In this document: piece by piece, positions 6,006-12,659 of the stretch
How the letters are laid out: each line of letters opens with the position of its first letter
Position numbering within the stretch: position 1 is the first letter of the stretch
Assembly (NCBI GenBank): GCA_964532995.1
Contig: CAZHJN010000051.1
Location: 1 to 12,659 of the forward strand
Direction: 5' to 3'
DNA from: DTJG01 sp964532995
Lineage (GTDB): Bacteria > Ratteibacteria > UBA8468 > B48-G9 > DTJG01
Length of the DNA: 12,659 nucleotides
The notes under the pieces: model-generated
The model's database searches: none
Seen by the model: only the letters and a program-made list of their open reading frames with translations
What the model was told of the DNA's origin: nothing
Position numbers and translations under genes: made by a program

Positions 6006-7346
6006 ATGCATATATTTGCAGGCGCAGAAACTGGAAAAATCAACTGCAATACCGGTGATAGTCTTATGGGACAGCTTCATATAAGAAGGTGTGATTATAT
6101 CCTGGATGATCTTGAGGCAAATTGCGTTTTTCTCTCTGATGGAACAAGCAGGATCCTTCTTATAGGTTGCGATATAGCGTTATTACTTGGAGACTTTGTT
6201 GAAAAAGTAAAAAAGAACATAGAAAAAAGGACCGCAATTCCTGCTGAAAATATCTATATTTTTTGCACTCATACCCATTCAGGCCCTGTCACAGCACAGA
6301 TTCTGCCGGATGACCCTGTTAATGACAGATACCTGTGTCAGCTTGAGAAATGGCTGGTTGACCTTGCAGAAAAGGCACAGTCAAAAGCAGTGCCAGCCGC
6401 GATAGGTTATGCAAAAGGAAATGGACTGATAGGATATAACCGCAGGGTATGCTGGATGGATGGTAACCACACCATGTATGGAGACACAACAAAGGATGGT
6501 TTTGCCGGACTTGAAGGGCCACAGGATCCAACCCATTGTGTTCTGTCCATTGTTGATAAAGAGGGCAGGCATATTGCCATTATTCATAATAATGCATGCC
6601 ATTCAACCTGCGTTGAAAACAGTAATTTTGCATCCGCTGATTTTTCAGGTGAAGCAAGAAGACTGATCAGAAATATTCTGAACAGAGAAGACCTGCCGGT
6701 TCTTTATATCCAGGGAGCAAGCGGAGACCTTTCACCCTGGAATCTTATGCATACCGGAAAAAGGGTTCCTGGCATTCAGCGAATGAAGGAGATTGGTGCG
6801 ATTGTTGCATCTGAAACCATCAGACTCATCTCACTGTTGCATTATGAAGAGGAAGTTGTTTTAAAAACTGCGTGCGAAAAAATTGTAATGAAGGTAAGGC
6901 TACCCGATTCAGAACAACTGAAAAAGGCTAAAGAAATTGTGGACCAGGGCGAAAAAAAAGCGGGAAGAGGAAATTATGTTTTGCAGTGGAGTATTCTTAA
7001 ACTTTATGAGGATTTCAGGGATAAGCCTTTTGAAGAAATACCACTTCACGCAATAAGGATGGGTGATTGTGCCATCGCAACAAATCCTTATGAGCTTTAC
7101 TGCCAGTTCGGAATTGATATTCGCAGAAGAAGTCCTGCGGATGTCACGATGATAGGACAGCTTGCTGATGGCTGGTACGGTTATTGCCCGACTGTTTATG
7201 GGGTACTTGGTGGCGGGTATTCCGGAATGACAATCTACTGGACAAGGCACCAGATGGAAGCAGGATATATCGTTGCTGATATCTGTTCAAGACTTCTTCA
7301 TAAACTCTGGAAACAGGAGGAATCATGGCGGAAAAACTTGCAATAA
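6006..7346 (+). CDS. Neutral/alkaline ceramidase-like hydrolase, cytosolic short form
   Basis: The 446-residue protein belongs to the neutral (non-lysosomal) ceramidase family, zinc amidases that cleave N-acyl bonds. Visible family signatures are THTHSGP (88-94), a second histidine in ACHST (His199), GDLSP (240-244) with the serine in the place of the catalytic serine, NPYELY (360-365) with a glutamate in the place of a zinc ligand, and the Tyr/Gly-rich WYGYCPT...GGGYSG region (390-407). Assignment of catalytic residues is by motif comparison with the Pseudomonas enzyme. Secreted ceramidases are about 650 residues with a C-terminal Ig-like domain. This protein lacks that domain and has no signal peptide, so it should act in the cytoplasm, probably on something other than extracellular ceramide. 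It overlaps the next gene by 22 nt. An amidase or deacylase acting on an N-acylated metabolite is an inference. Confidence 0.85.
   Translation: MHIFAGAETGKINCNTGDSLMGQLHIRRCDYILDDLEANCVFLSDGTSRILLIGCDIALLLGDFVEKVKKNIEKRTAIPAENIYIFCTHTHSGPVTAQILPDDPVNDRYLCQLEKWLVDLAEKAQSKAVPAAIGYAKGNGLIGYNRRVCWMDGNHTMYGDTTKDGFAGLEGPQDPTHCVLSIVDKEGRHIAIIHNNACHSTCVENSNFASADFSGEARRLIRNILNREDLPVLYIQGASGDLSPWNLMHTGKRVPGIQRMKEIGAIVASETIRLISLLHYEEEVVLKTACEKIVMKVRLPDSEQLKKAKEIVDQGEKKAGRGNYVLQWSILKLYEDFRDKPFEEIPLHAIRMGDCAIATNPYELYCQFGIDIRRRSPADVTMIGQLADGWYGYCPTVYGVLGGGYSGMTIYWTRHQMEAGYIVADICSRLLHKLWKQEESWRKNLQ
7315..7320 (+). promoter_or_regulatory. Ribosome binding site of the DegT-family gene
   Basis: AGGAGG lies 4 nt before the ATG at 7325 and inside the end of the ceramidase-like gene. 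It supports this start and coupled translation of the two proteins. Confidence 0.85.
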
Positions 7347-8605
7347 ATGGTGGGGAAAAACTCATTCCAGATGGTTTTATAAAGACGTGGCCACCTGTTG
7401 ATAACCTTGATGAGGAATTTGTGCTTTCCTCTTTAAGGCAGACAAACCATGCCTTTGGACCAAACTGTCGTGAGTTTGAAAAAGAATTTGCGCAATGGAA
7501 TGGAAACCGGTTTGCCATTACAACAAACAGCGGTACAGCAGCACTTCATATGGCTGTGGCTGCCTGTGATTGCTCGGCTGGAGACCAGGTGATTGTTCCG
7601 GCTTATTCCTGGTCATCAAGCGCAACATGTGTTTTGCATCATAACTGTATTCCTGTGTTTGTTGACATTGATTTTGACACGATGAATATTGATACAAAAA
7701 AGATTGAACAGGCGATTACAGAAAAAACAAAGGCGATAATAGTTGTTCATCTTCACGGGCTTCCGGTAAATATGGATGAAATCTTATCAGTGGCAAAAAA
7801 GCATAATCTCAAAGTGATAGAGGATTGCTGTCAGGCTCATGGTGCGCAATTCAGAGGTAAAAAGGTCGGACTGTGGGGTGACTGCGCTGCTTTCAGTTTC
7901 AATCAAAACAAGTGCCTGTGTTCTGGCGAAGGCGGAATGTTTGTTACCGATAATGAAGAAATCTATAAAAAGGCACTGATGTTATGGTCTTTTGGCGAAA
8001 CAAGAACACCTTTGGAATCAAGAGATTATCATGCTTATGCTCTTGGCTGGATGTACAGAAACAACGACCTCACCGCAGCCTTTGGCAGGGCTCAGCTGAG
8101 AAAACTTGATACATATCTGAAAATACAGAAAGAGAATGCATCAGTTTTAACAGAAGAACTTAAAGAAACAGAGGGACTTATTCTTCCTTTTGAGCCTGAA
8201 AATCATACACACAACTGGTATAACTACACAATAAGACTTGAACCTGAAAAATATGGCTGGAAAGGCAAGCCTCATATCTTCAGAAACGCTGTTATGAAAG
8301 CGATCCAGGCAGAAGGTGCAAAAATATCCGTATGGCAGAATTTTATTCTGCCACGAATGACAGTTTTTCAGGCGAAAAATGCCTATGGAAAAGGTTGTCC
8401 GTGGTCATGCCAGTATGCAGCACCAATTAAGTATGACCCTGATGATTATCCTGTAGCCCAGAGGCATACTGATACACACTTTGGGATGACTGAACCTTTA
8501 AGGGCACCAAATAACACTGATGTTGCGAAAATGGTTGGAAAAGCAATCAGGAAAGTGCTCGGTAATATTGACTCAATTGATATAGAAAAACTCGGACAGA
8601 ACTAA
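7325..8605 (+). CDS. DegT/DnrJ/EryC1/StrS-family PLP aminotransferase
   Basis: This 426-residue protein is a fold-type I, PLP-dependent sugar or cyclitol aminotransferase. Members of the family transfer an amino group, usually from Glu or Gln, to a keto-sugar or keto-inositol. The cofactor-binding segments are TTNSGTAALHMA (66-77), VIEDCCQAHGA (164-174; Asp167 should contact the pyridine nitrogen) and FSFNQNKCLCSGEGG, in which Lys196 is the predicted Schiff-base lysine. The opening LAINGGEKLIPDG...WPPVD resembles the scyllo-inosose/AHBA-synthase branch more than the UDP-sugar branch. At 426 residues it is somewhat longer than the usual 370-400. All core residues are present, so it should be active. 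It overlaps the ceramidase-like gene by 22 nt, and its last 4 nt overlap the convergent URO-D-family gene. The substrate cannot be read from the sequence. Confidence 0.92.
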   Translation: MAEKLAINGGEKLIPDGFIKTWPPVDNLDEEFVLSSLRQTNHAFGPNCREFEKEFAQWNGNRFAITTNSGTAALHMAVAACDCSAGDQVIVPAYSWSSSATCVLHHNCIPVFVDIDFDTMNIDTKKIEQAITEKTKAIIVVHLHGLPVNMDEILSVAKKHNLKVIEDCCQAHGAQFRGKKVGLWGDCAAFSFNQNKCLCSGEGGMFVTDNEEIYKKALMLWSFGETRTPLESRDYHAYALGWMYRNNDLTAAFGRAQLRKLDTYLKIQKENASVLTEELKETEGLILPFEPENHTHNWYNYTIRLEPEKYGWKGKPHIFRNAVMKAIQAEGAKISVWQNFILPRMTVFQAKNAYGKGCPWSCQYAAPIKYDPDDYPVAQRHTDTHFGMTEPLRAPNNTDVAKMVGKAIRKVLGNIDSIDIEKLGQN

Positions 8606-9600
8606 TTCTTTTTATAAAACTCTGAGCCATAAGAGACAAAGGTTTCACACATAGCCCTGATTTTTTCTTTTGTATGTCCCACAGCATCAGGTGCACCATA
8701 CCATTTTGCAATAAAACCGCCTCTGTATTTGCCGAATGTATCTATGAGTTTTTTTGCGTAATTTTTTACATCCTCAATCGTGCCTGAATTCATTGTCTTC
8801 TGAATATCAACAGGACACCAGAAACAGATTCTGCCTCCAAATCTTTTATCAAGATTTTCAAGTCCCATATTCTCCTGCTGATCCATCTGGATCACATGAA
8901 GCCCGGCATCAATCAGGTCATCAAGCAGATCAATGATATAACCGCACGAATGCAGAAAATTTAGAAGATTTCTTTTTTTTGCATGCTGATAAACCTTCTC
9001 ATAATAGGGCGCAAAAAAATTGTGAAATATCTCTGGAGAAACCATCGGTCTATCCTGAAAACCGAGGTCATCAGCAGATACGATGCCATGAGCGCCGGCT
9101 TCAGCAACCCCATCAATCTGATCAATGGCAAGATCCGCAAGTCTGTCAAGCAACCTGTGAAGATTTTCCGGTTGGAGATATGGATCTGTCCAGGCATTTT
9201 CATGTCCCCTCAGGTATTCAAGCCTGTGCATCAGAGAAAAATCAATGCTTGCAAGAACAAACTTATCCTCTTTATTATTTTCAACCTGCTTTTTTATTTC
9301 AGAATATCTTTCTGGAACTCTGAAATCCGGCCAGACAAAGGAGTCAAACATTTCATAAGATTTCAGGGGATTGCCTGTTACCTGTCCTTTTGTAATATCT
9401 CCTGAAAGTCTTTCCCACACGCAATGCCATTCATCTTCCCATTTTGTATCAGAGGGTGGAAACGAGGGTTTCCATTTTGGATCAGGAAGAATTCCAGTAC
9501 CAATCATGTCGCTTCCAAACTCATCACATAGCGTGTAGGGAATTCTCTCAGGACCCTGAAACAATACAGCCCTTGTAATAAGTTCCATTCCTTTCAACAT
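8602..9600 (-). CDS. Uroporphyrinogen decarboxylase (URO-D) superfamily protein, not HemE
   Basis: This 332-residue TIM-barrel protein belongs to the URO-D/corrinoid methyltransferase superfamily. N-terminal ITRAVLFQGPERIPYT corresponds to the usual family opening. The barrel includes GIVSADDLGFQDRPMVSPE (about 172-190), the HSCG motif (217-220) and a later WCPVD (261-265). HSCG corresponds to the H-x-C zinc site of MtaA/MtbA-type methyltransferases. The third zinc cysteine expected in the C-terminal GGF segment is absent: the protein reads GGFIAKWYGAPDA there. It lacks HemE's substrate-binding signature, so porphyrin synthesis is unlikely. Start: ATG at 9600, with AAGGA 3 nt upstream, overlaps the glyQ stop by 7 nt. 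ATG at 9588 is an alternative; a start at 9630 has no support. A cytosolic methyl-transfer or lyase role is possible, but the function is unknown. Confidence 0.87.
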   Translation of the reverse strand: MLKGMELITRAVLFQGPERIPYTLCDEFGSDMIGTGILPDPKWKPSFPPSDTKWEDEWHCVWERLSGDITKGQVTGNPLKSYEMFDSFVWPDFRVPERYSEIKKQVENNKEDKFVLASIDFSLMHRLEYLRGHENAWTDPYLQPENLHRLLDRLADLAIDQIDGVAEAGAHGIVSADDLGFQDRPMVSPEIFHNFFAPYYEKVYQHAKKRNLLNFLHSCGYIIDLLDDLIDAGLHVIQMDQQENMGLENLDKRFGGRICFWCPVDIQKTMNSGTIEDVKNYAKKLIDTFGKYRGGFIAKWYGAPDAVGHTKEKIRAMCETFVSYGSEFYKKN

Positions 9601-10439
9601 TCTTCCTTTTCGATGTATTGTTGCGCACAAAGATTTGCCAGAGACCTTATTCTTGTTATAATTCTTGTTCTTTCGCTGACACTGATTGAACCTCTTGATT
9701 CAAGAAGATTGAAGATATGGGACAGTTTCAATATGTAATCATAGGCCGGAAAAAAAAGTTTTTTATCAAGGAGTGATTTTGCTTCTTTCTCAAAGCTATC
9801 AAACCACATCCACAGAAAATCCACATTGGCTTGGTTAAAGCCAAAAATGGAATACTGCCTTTCTCTTTCTTTATGCAGAAATCCATAATTCGTGTCTGAA
9901 CCCCAGTCAATATCAAAAACCGATTGTTTTTTTTGAAGAAAACAGGCAATCCTGTCAAGACCGTATGTTATTTCAACACTGACAGGATCAAGATCTATTC
10001 CACCTGCCTGCTGCATATATGTAAATTGTGTGATTTCAAGTCCATCAAGCCATACTTCCCAGCCAACTCCCCAGGCTCCAAGTGTTGGTGCTTCCCAATT
10101 ATCCTCAATGAAGCGCAGGTCATGCTTGAAAACATCTATTCCAAGGCTTTTAAGACTCTGAATGTATACATCCTGTATTTTTGAAGGAGGCGGCTTAAGA
10201 ATAACCTGCATCTGATGATGCTGGTACAATCTTATTGGATTTTCGCCATATCTGGCATCCGCAGGTCTTTGAGATGGTTCGAGGTAGACAACATTCCAGG
10301 TTTTTTTTCCAAGAATGCCAAAAAATGTTGCAGGATTCATTGTTCCTGCACCAACTTCTGTTGAATAAGGATGCCACAGGAAACATCCCCTTTTTATCCA
10401 GTAATTCTCAAGCGAAAGGATGATTTTTTGAAATTCCAT
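9594..10439 (-). CDS. glyQ: Glycyl-tRNA synthetase alpha subunit
   Basis: GlyQ is the catalytic alpha subunit of the bacterial alpha2beta2 glycyl-tRNA synthetase, which charges tRNA-Gly. The 281-residue protein is slightly shorter than the usual 290-300. It shows EVGAGT (28-33), the class II motif 2 region EPSQRPADARYGENPIR (54-70), HHQMQVILKP (74-83), GAWGVGWEVWLDG (121-133), motif 3 EITYGLDR (156-163) and the late SRGSISVSERTR segment. Small departures from the common sequence (WHPY for QPY, QRPAD for RRPTD) are conservative. GlyS, the beta subunit usually encoded next to it, is not downstream; a URO-D-family gene takes its place. The ATG at 10439 fits the family N-terminus. It has an extended TATAAT box 7 nt upstream and no ribosome binding site, so the mRNA may be leaderless. 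Confidence 0.96.
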   Translation of the reverse strand: MEFQKIILSLENYWIKRGCFLWHPYSTEVGAGTMNPATFFGILGKKTWNVVYLEPSQRPADARYGENPIRLYQHHQMQVILKPPPSKIQDVYIQSLKSLGIDVFKHDLRFIEDNWEAPTLGAWGVGWEVWLDGLEITQFTYMQQAGGIDLDPVSVEITYGLDRIACFLQKKQSVFDIDWGSDTNYGFLHKERERQYSIFGFNQANVDFLWMWFDSFEKEAKSLLDKKLFFPAYDYILKLSHIFNLLESRGSISVSERTRIITRIRSLANLCAQQYIEKEEC

Positions 10440-10446
10440 GGAAATA

Positions 10447-10476
10447 ATTATAACATAACTTGAATTTTACTGTTAG
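10447..10476 (-). promoter_or_regulatory. Predicted extended -10 promoter of glyQ
   Basis: On the minus strand a perfect TATAAT (10447-10452) is preceded by TGT, an extended -10 element, and 18 bp upstream by CTAACA (10471-10476), a 4/6 match to the -35 box. It ends 7 nt before the glyQ ATG. No T-box-like leader is possible if transcription starts here, because almost nothing would precede the start codon. Confidence 0.65.
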
Positions 10477-10484
10477 AAAAATCC

Positions 10485-10512
10485 TTGCCTTTTTAATGTT
10501 TGGTGATAAAAT
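10485..10512 (+). promoter_or_regulatory. Possible promoter of the beta-helix gene
   Basis: TTGCCT (10485-10490), a 16-bp spacer and TAAAAT (10507-10512), with TGA as an extended -10, form a moderate sigma-70 promoter facing away from glyQ. The transcript would begin near 10519, which favours the ATG at 10539 as start and excludes the upstream TTG at 10500. Confidence 0.45.
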
Positions 10513-10538
10513 GCAATCTTAAAAAACAGGGTAAAAAC

Positions 10539-12566
10539 ATGGATGAAAAAATTTTAACATTTTATGTTGCGATTGATGGTAAAGACACATGGTCAGGGCT
10601 TTATCCTGAACCCAATGCTGAAGGTACTGACGGACCCCTTGCAACAATTGAGGCGGCAAGGGATAAAATAAGAAATCTTAAATCAAATGGAACCATTTCA
10701 GGTAAAACAAAGGTTATTATCAGGGGTGGCAGATACCAGATTTCCAGGCCAATAATCTTTACTCCTGAAGATTCCCATACAGCATATGAAAATTTCCCGG
10801 GAGAAATCCCTGTGATTGATTGTGGTATAAAGATAAAAAACTGGTCGAAAACCCGTGTTAATGGTGTTGATGCTTTCTTTTCAGATATAAAAAAAGAAAC
10901 AGAACAGAATTTTTATTTCTATCAGCTATTTGTCAATGGAAAAAGAAAAAAAAGACCCATCCTGCCTGAAAAAGGTTTTTACAGGATAAAAATTACTGAG
11001 GAAGAAAAGAAAAAAAGTTTATTTGAAGGTAGCGACAGGTTTTTCATCAATAACCAGGATATGAAAAAGTGGAAAAATCTCCAGGATATTGAACTGGTTA
11101 TTCTTCACAGATGGATTGAGGAAAGAGTGCTCATAAAGGATTTTGAACAGGAAAAAGGACTTGTTATTCTTTCAAAAAAGACAAAAATGAACCTTGCAGA
11201 TGAAAAAGGTGAGGGATCCAGATATTTAGTTGAAAACATTTTTGAAGAGCTGAAAAAACCGGGTCAGTGGTACCTTGATAGAACCGGTGGACTGCTTTTT
11301 TATATCCCTGAAGAAAATGAAGATATTAATTCTATTGAGGCCTATGCATCAATGTTGGCGCAGGCGTTTATTTTTGAAGGTTCTCCAGAAACAGGCAAAT
11401 ACATAGAAAATATCACAATCAAAGGACTTTTGATTGAACACGGTGAACGTATCGCATCGGATGATGAAAAAAATTTAAGCGTTCAGGCTGCATACAGTAT
11501 TCCAGGTGTAATCTATCTGAAGGGTTGCACTAATTGCAGTATCAAGCATTGCGAAATAAGACACAGCGGTTGCTATGGCATAGAAATTTCAGATGGTTGC
11601 AAGGATATAAATATCACGGGTAATCATATCCATGATATGGGTGCCGGGGGCATAAAGATTAATGGTGGGGATGCAGTTTCTGAAGTTTGTAAGAGAACTT
11701 CATTCATAAATGTAATTGGAAACCATATCCATGATTGCGGAATTTTATATCACAGTGCTGCTGGAATTCTGTCCATGCATGCGTCAGACTGCAAATTCTC
11801 TGATAATCACATTCACGATTTGTATTACACAGGGATATCCTGTGGCTGGGTTTGGGGATATGGAGAAAATGTTTCAAAAAATAATATCGTAGAAAATAAT
11901 TTCATTCATGATATCGGGAAGGGTTTATTAAGCGATATGGGCGGTATCTACACTCTTGGAGTCCAGCCAGCAACAGTGATAAGAAAAAATTTTATATACA
12001 GAATTGAAAAATATGGCTATGGTGCGTGGTGTATTTATCTTGATGAAGGCAGTTCTCATATTGTTGTGGAAGATAATATCTGTGCGTTTACAAACAGTCA
12101 AATCTTTCATCAACACTATGGAAGAGAAAACATCATAAGGAACAATATCTTTGCCTTTGGAGATGAGGGAGTTATTTCTTTATCAAGAGGCGAAGACCAT
12201 AATTCATTCACTTTTGAGAGAAACATATTGATTGGCGAGGAAAAACCCTTTTTTATTTTTAGTTATGGTGTAAAGAAACTCTCAGGATTAATAAGCGAAC
12301 TCAATCTTTTCTGGGAAAAAAGCGGAAAAGAGCCTTTATGGGGATATTTTAATACTACAGGTCAGAGAATTTCGTTTGAAGAGGCAAAAAAATCCGGGTA
12401 TGACAAACATTCAATATTTGCTGATCCGTACTTTTTGAATCCTGAAAATCTTGATTTCAGGCTGAAATCAGTTGAAAATGTGGAAAAAATTGGTTTTAAA
12501 CATTTTACCTTAAAGGATGAAAAAAATGGAAAAGGATTTGCGACTGGTATTGAGGAGAGCAGATAA
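10539..12566 (+). CDS. Right-handed parallel beta-helix protein, probable glycan-active enzyme (GH141-like)
   Basis: This 675-residue protein is a single-stranded parallel beta-helix (pectin-lyase-like) protein. It opens with the family signature FYVAIDGKDTWSG and GPLATIEAARD, then a FVNGKRKKRP segment (131-140). The helix coils follow from about residue 290, with four spaced N-x-I-H-D turns (the first at 362-366). The most conserved block contains SDMGGIYTLG (Asp466), YLDEGSS (Asp502/Glu503) and FHQHYGRENIIRNNIFAF, whose acidic residues are candidate catalytic groups. The layout recalls carbohydrate-active beta-helix families such as GH141; a specific activity is not shown. There is no signal peptide, so it would act in the cytoplasm, perhaps on imported oligosaccharides. 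The ATG has AGGG 7 nt upstream and is preferred to the TTG at 10500, which has no ribosome binding site. The last 41 nt overlap the next frame. Confidence 0.85.
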   Translation: MDEKILTFYVAIDGKDTWSGLYPEPNAEGTDGPLATIEAARDKIRNLKSNGTISGKTKVIIRGGRYQISRPIIFTPEDSHTAYENFPGEIPVIDCGIKIKNWSKTRVNGVDAFFSDIKKETEQNFYFYQLFVNGKRKKRPILPEKGFYRIKITEEEKKKSLFEGSDRFFINNQDMKKWKNLQDIELVILHRWIEERVLIKDFEQEKGLVILSKKTKMNLADEKGEGSRYLVENIFEELKKPGQWYLDRTGGLLFYIPEENEDINSIEAYASMLAQAFIFEGSPETGKYIENITIKGLLIEHGERIASDDEKNLSVQAAYSIPGVIYLKGCTNCSIKHCEIRHSGCYGIEISDGCKDINITGNHIHDMGAGGIKINGGDAVSEVCKRTSFINVIGNHIHDCGILYHSAAGILSMHASDCKFSDNHIHDLYYTGISCGWVWGYGENVSKNNIVENNFIHDIGKGLLSDMGGIYTLGVQPATVIRKNFIYRIEKYGYGAWCIYLDEGSSHIVVEDNICAFTNSQIFHQHYGRENIIRNNIFAFGDEGVISLSRGEDHNSFTFERNILIGEEKPFFIFSYGVKKLSGLISELNLFWEKSGKEPLWGYFNTTGQRISFEEAKKSGYDKHSIFADPYFLNPENLDFRLKSVENVEKIGFKHFTLKDEKNGKGFATGIEESR

Positions 12567-12659
12567 AGAGGAAGGGGTAAGATTGTGTGTTGTGAGTTTG
12601 CCCCTGGGAAAGGGCGACAGTGGAAAAAATAAGCTTAAAGGGATAAAGACGCAGGTTGT
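12526..12659 (+). CDS. N-terminal fragment of an unrecognised protein, possibly RIFT-barrel polysaccharide lyase-like (cut by window edge)
   Basis: An ATG with AGGA 8 nt upstream opens a frame that stays open for 44 codons to the window end. It overlaps the beta-helix gene by 41 nt in another frame. The peptide begins MEKDLRLVLRRADKEEGVR, then contains SLPLGKG and ends in GIKTQVV. The spacing of a [V/S]xPLxKG motif, a variable stretch and a TQ-containing strand recalls the N-terminal RIFT barrel of exo-rhamnogalacturonan-lyase-like (YetA-like) proteins. That would fit a glycan-degradation partner of the beta-helix protein. With so few residues this is a suggestion. The coding call itself rests on the start site, the open frame and the tight overlap typical of this window. 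Confidence 0.5.
   Translation, partial: MEKDLRLVLRRADKEEGVRLCVVSLPLGKGDSGKNKLKGIKTQV

Noticed and set aside
8602..9630. HemE (uroporphyrinogen decarboxylase of haem synthesis), and the start at 9630
   Set aside because: HemE's N-terminal arginine-rich substrate signature is absent, and no other haem gene is nearby. The 9630 start would bury 37 nt in glyQ without a ribosome binding site; 9600 has one.
10500..10538. TTG at 10500 as the beta-helix gene start
   Set aside because: No ribosome binding site precedes it and it lies upstream of the predicted transcription start; the added 13 residues do not resemble the family, which begins near FYVAIDGKDTWSG.
11615..11915. Apparent repeats with CATATCCATGAT-like units in the beta-helix gene
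   Set aside because: They are codons for the N-x-I-H-D turn of successive helix coils, diverged in third positions and unevenly spaced; not a DNA-level repeat array or CRISPR.
1..12659. Defence, phage or mobile-element system
   Set aside because: No integrase, transposase, toxin-antitoxin, nuclease-helicase pair, terminal inverted repeats or CRISPR repeats were found; gene content is housekeeping and metabolic.

Overview
The window is a compact, bacterial, chromosome-type stretch (fairly AT-rich by eye) in which almost every base is coding and several neighbouring genes overlap. Bacterial housekeeping genes dominate: tilS, hup, lepB, dnaG, rpoD and glyQ. Mixed with them are gene families common in environmental heterotrophs that degrade complex glycans: a ceramidase-fold hydrolase, a DegT/StrS-type aminotransferase, a URO-D-family protein and a large parallel beta-helix protein. 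This mix suggests an uncultivated Gram-negative-like lineage such as Omnitrophota, other PVC-related phyla or similar candidate phyla. That placement is an impression from gene content, not a phylogenetic result. No tRNA, rRNA, CRISPR array or transposable element was seen.

Layout, left to right. (1) Positions 1-1083, minus: the first 361 residues of tilS, running off the left edge. (2) hup (1194-1463, plus) diverges from tilS, has a near-consensus promoter and strong ribosome binding site, and ends in a clear hairpin terminator. (3) lepB (1517-2011, minus) stops right at that terminator. (4) A plus-strand series starts at 2152: dnaG, rpoD, an MBL-fold hydrolase, a ceramidase-like hydrolase and a DegT-family aminotransferase. 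Gaps are 8-13 nt or the genes overlap by 22-28 nt, and no internal terminator is visible. (5) Convergent to it on the minus strand are glyQ and a URO-D-family gene, which overlap by 7 nt; the URO-D gene overlaps the aminotransferase tail by 4 nt. (6) Divergent from glyQ is a cytosolic right-handed beta-helix protein (10539-12566), followed by an overlapping, truncated reading frame at the right edge.

The plus operon joins replication priming and the main sigma factor to three enzymes of unknown pathway. The predicted promoters (TTGACA/TATAAT-like, 16-18 bp spacers) fit the sigma-70 regions 2.4 and 4.2 encoded by rpoD in the same window.

The points most worth a second look are: a 10-bp tandem duplication covering the rpoD start codon, which creates an out-of-frame decoy start with the better-placed ribosome binding site; three minus-strand genes (tilS, lepB, glyQ) whose -10 boxes lie only 6-7 nt before the ATG, predicting leaderless mRNAs; the enzyme trio behind rpoD; glyQ without an adjacent glyS but translationally coupled to a URO-D-family gene; and the beta-helix gene with its overlapping, possibly RIFT-barrel, neighbour. 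I did not find a convincing new defence or mobile system.
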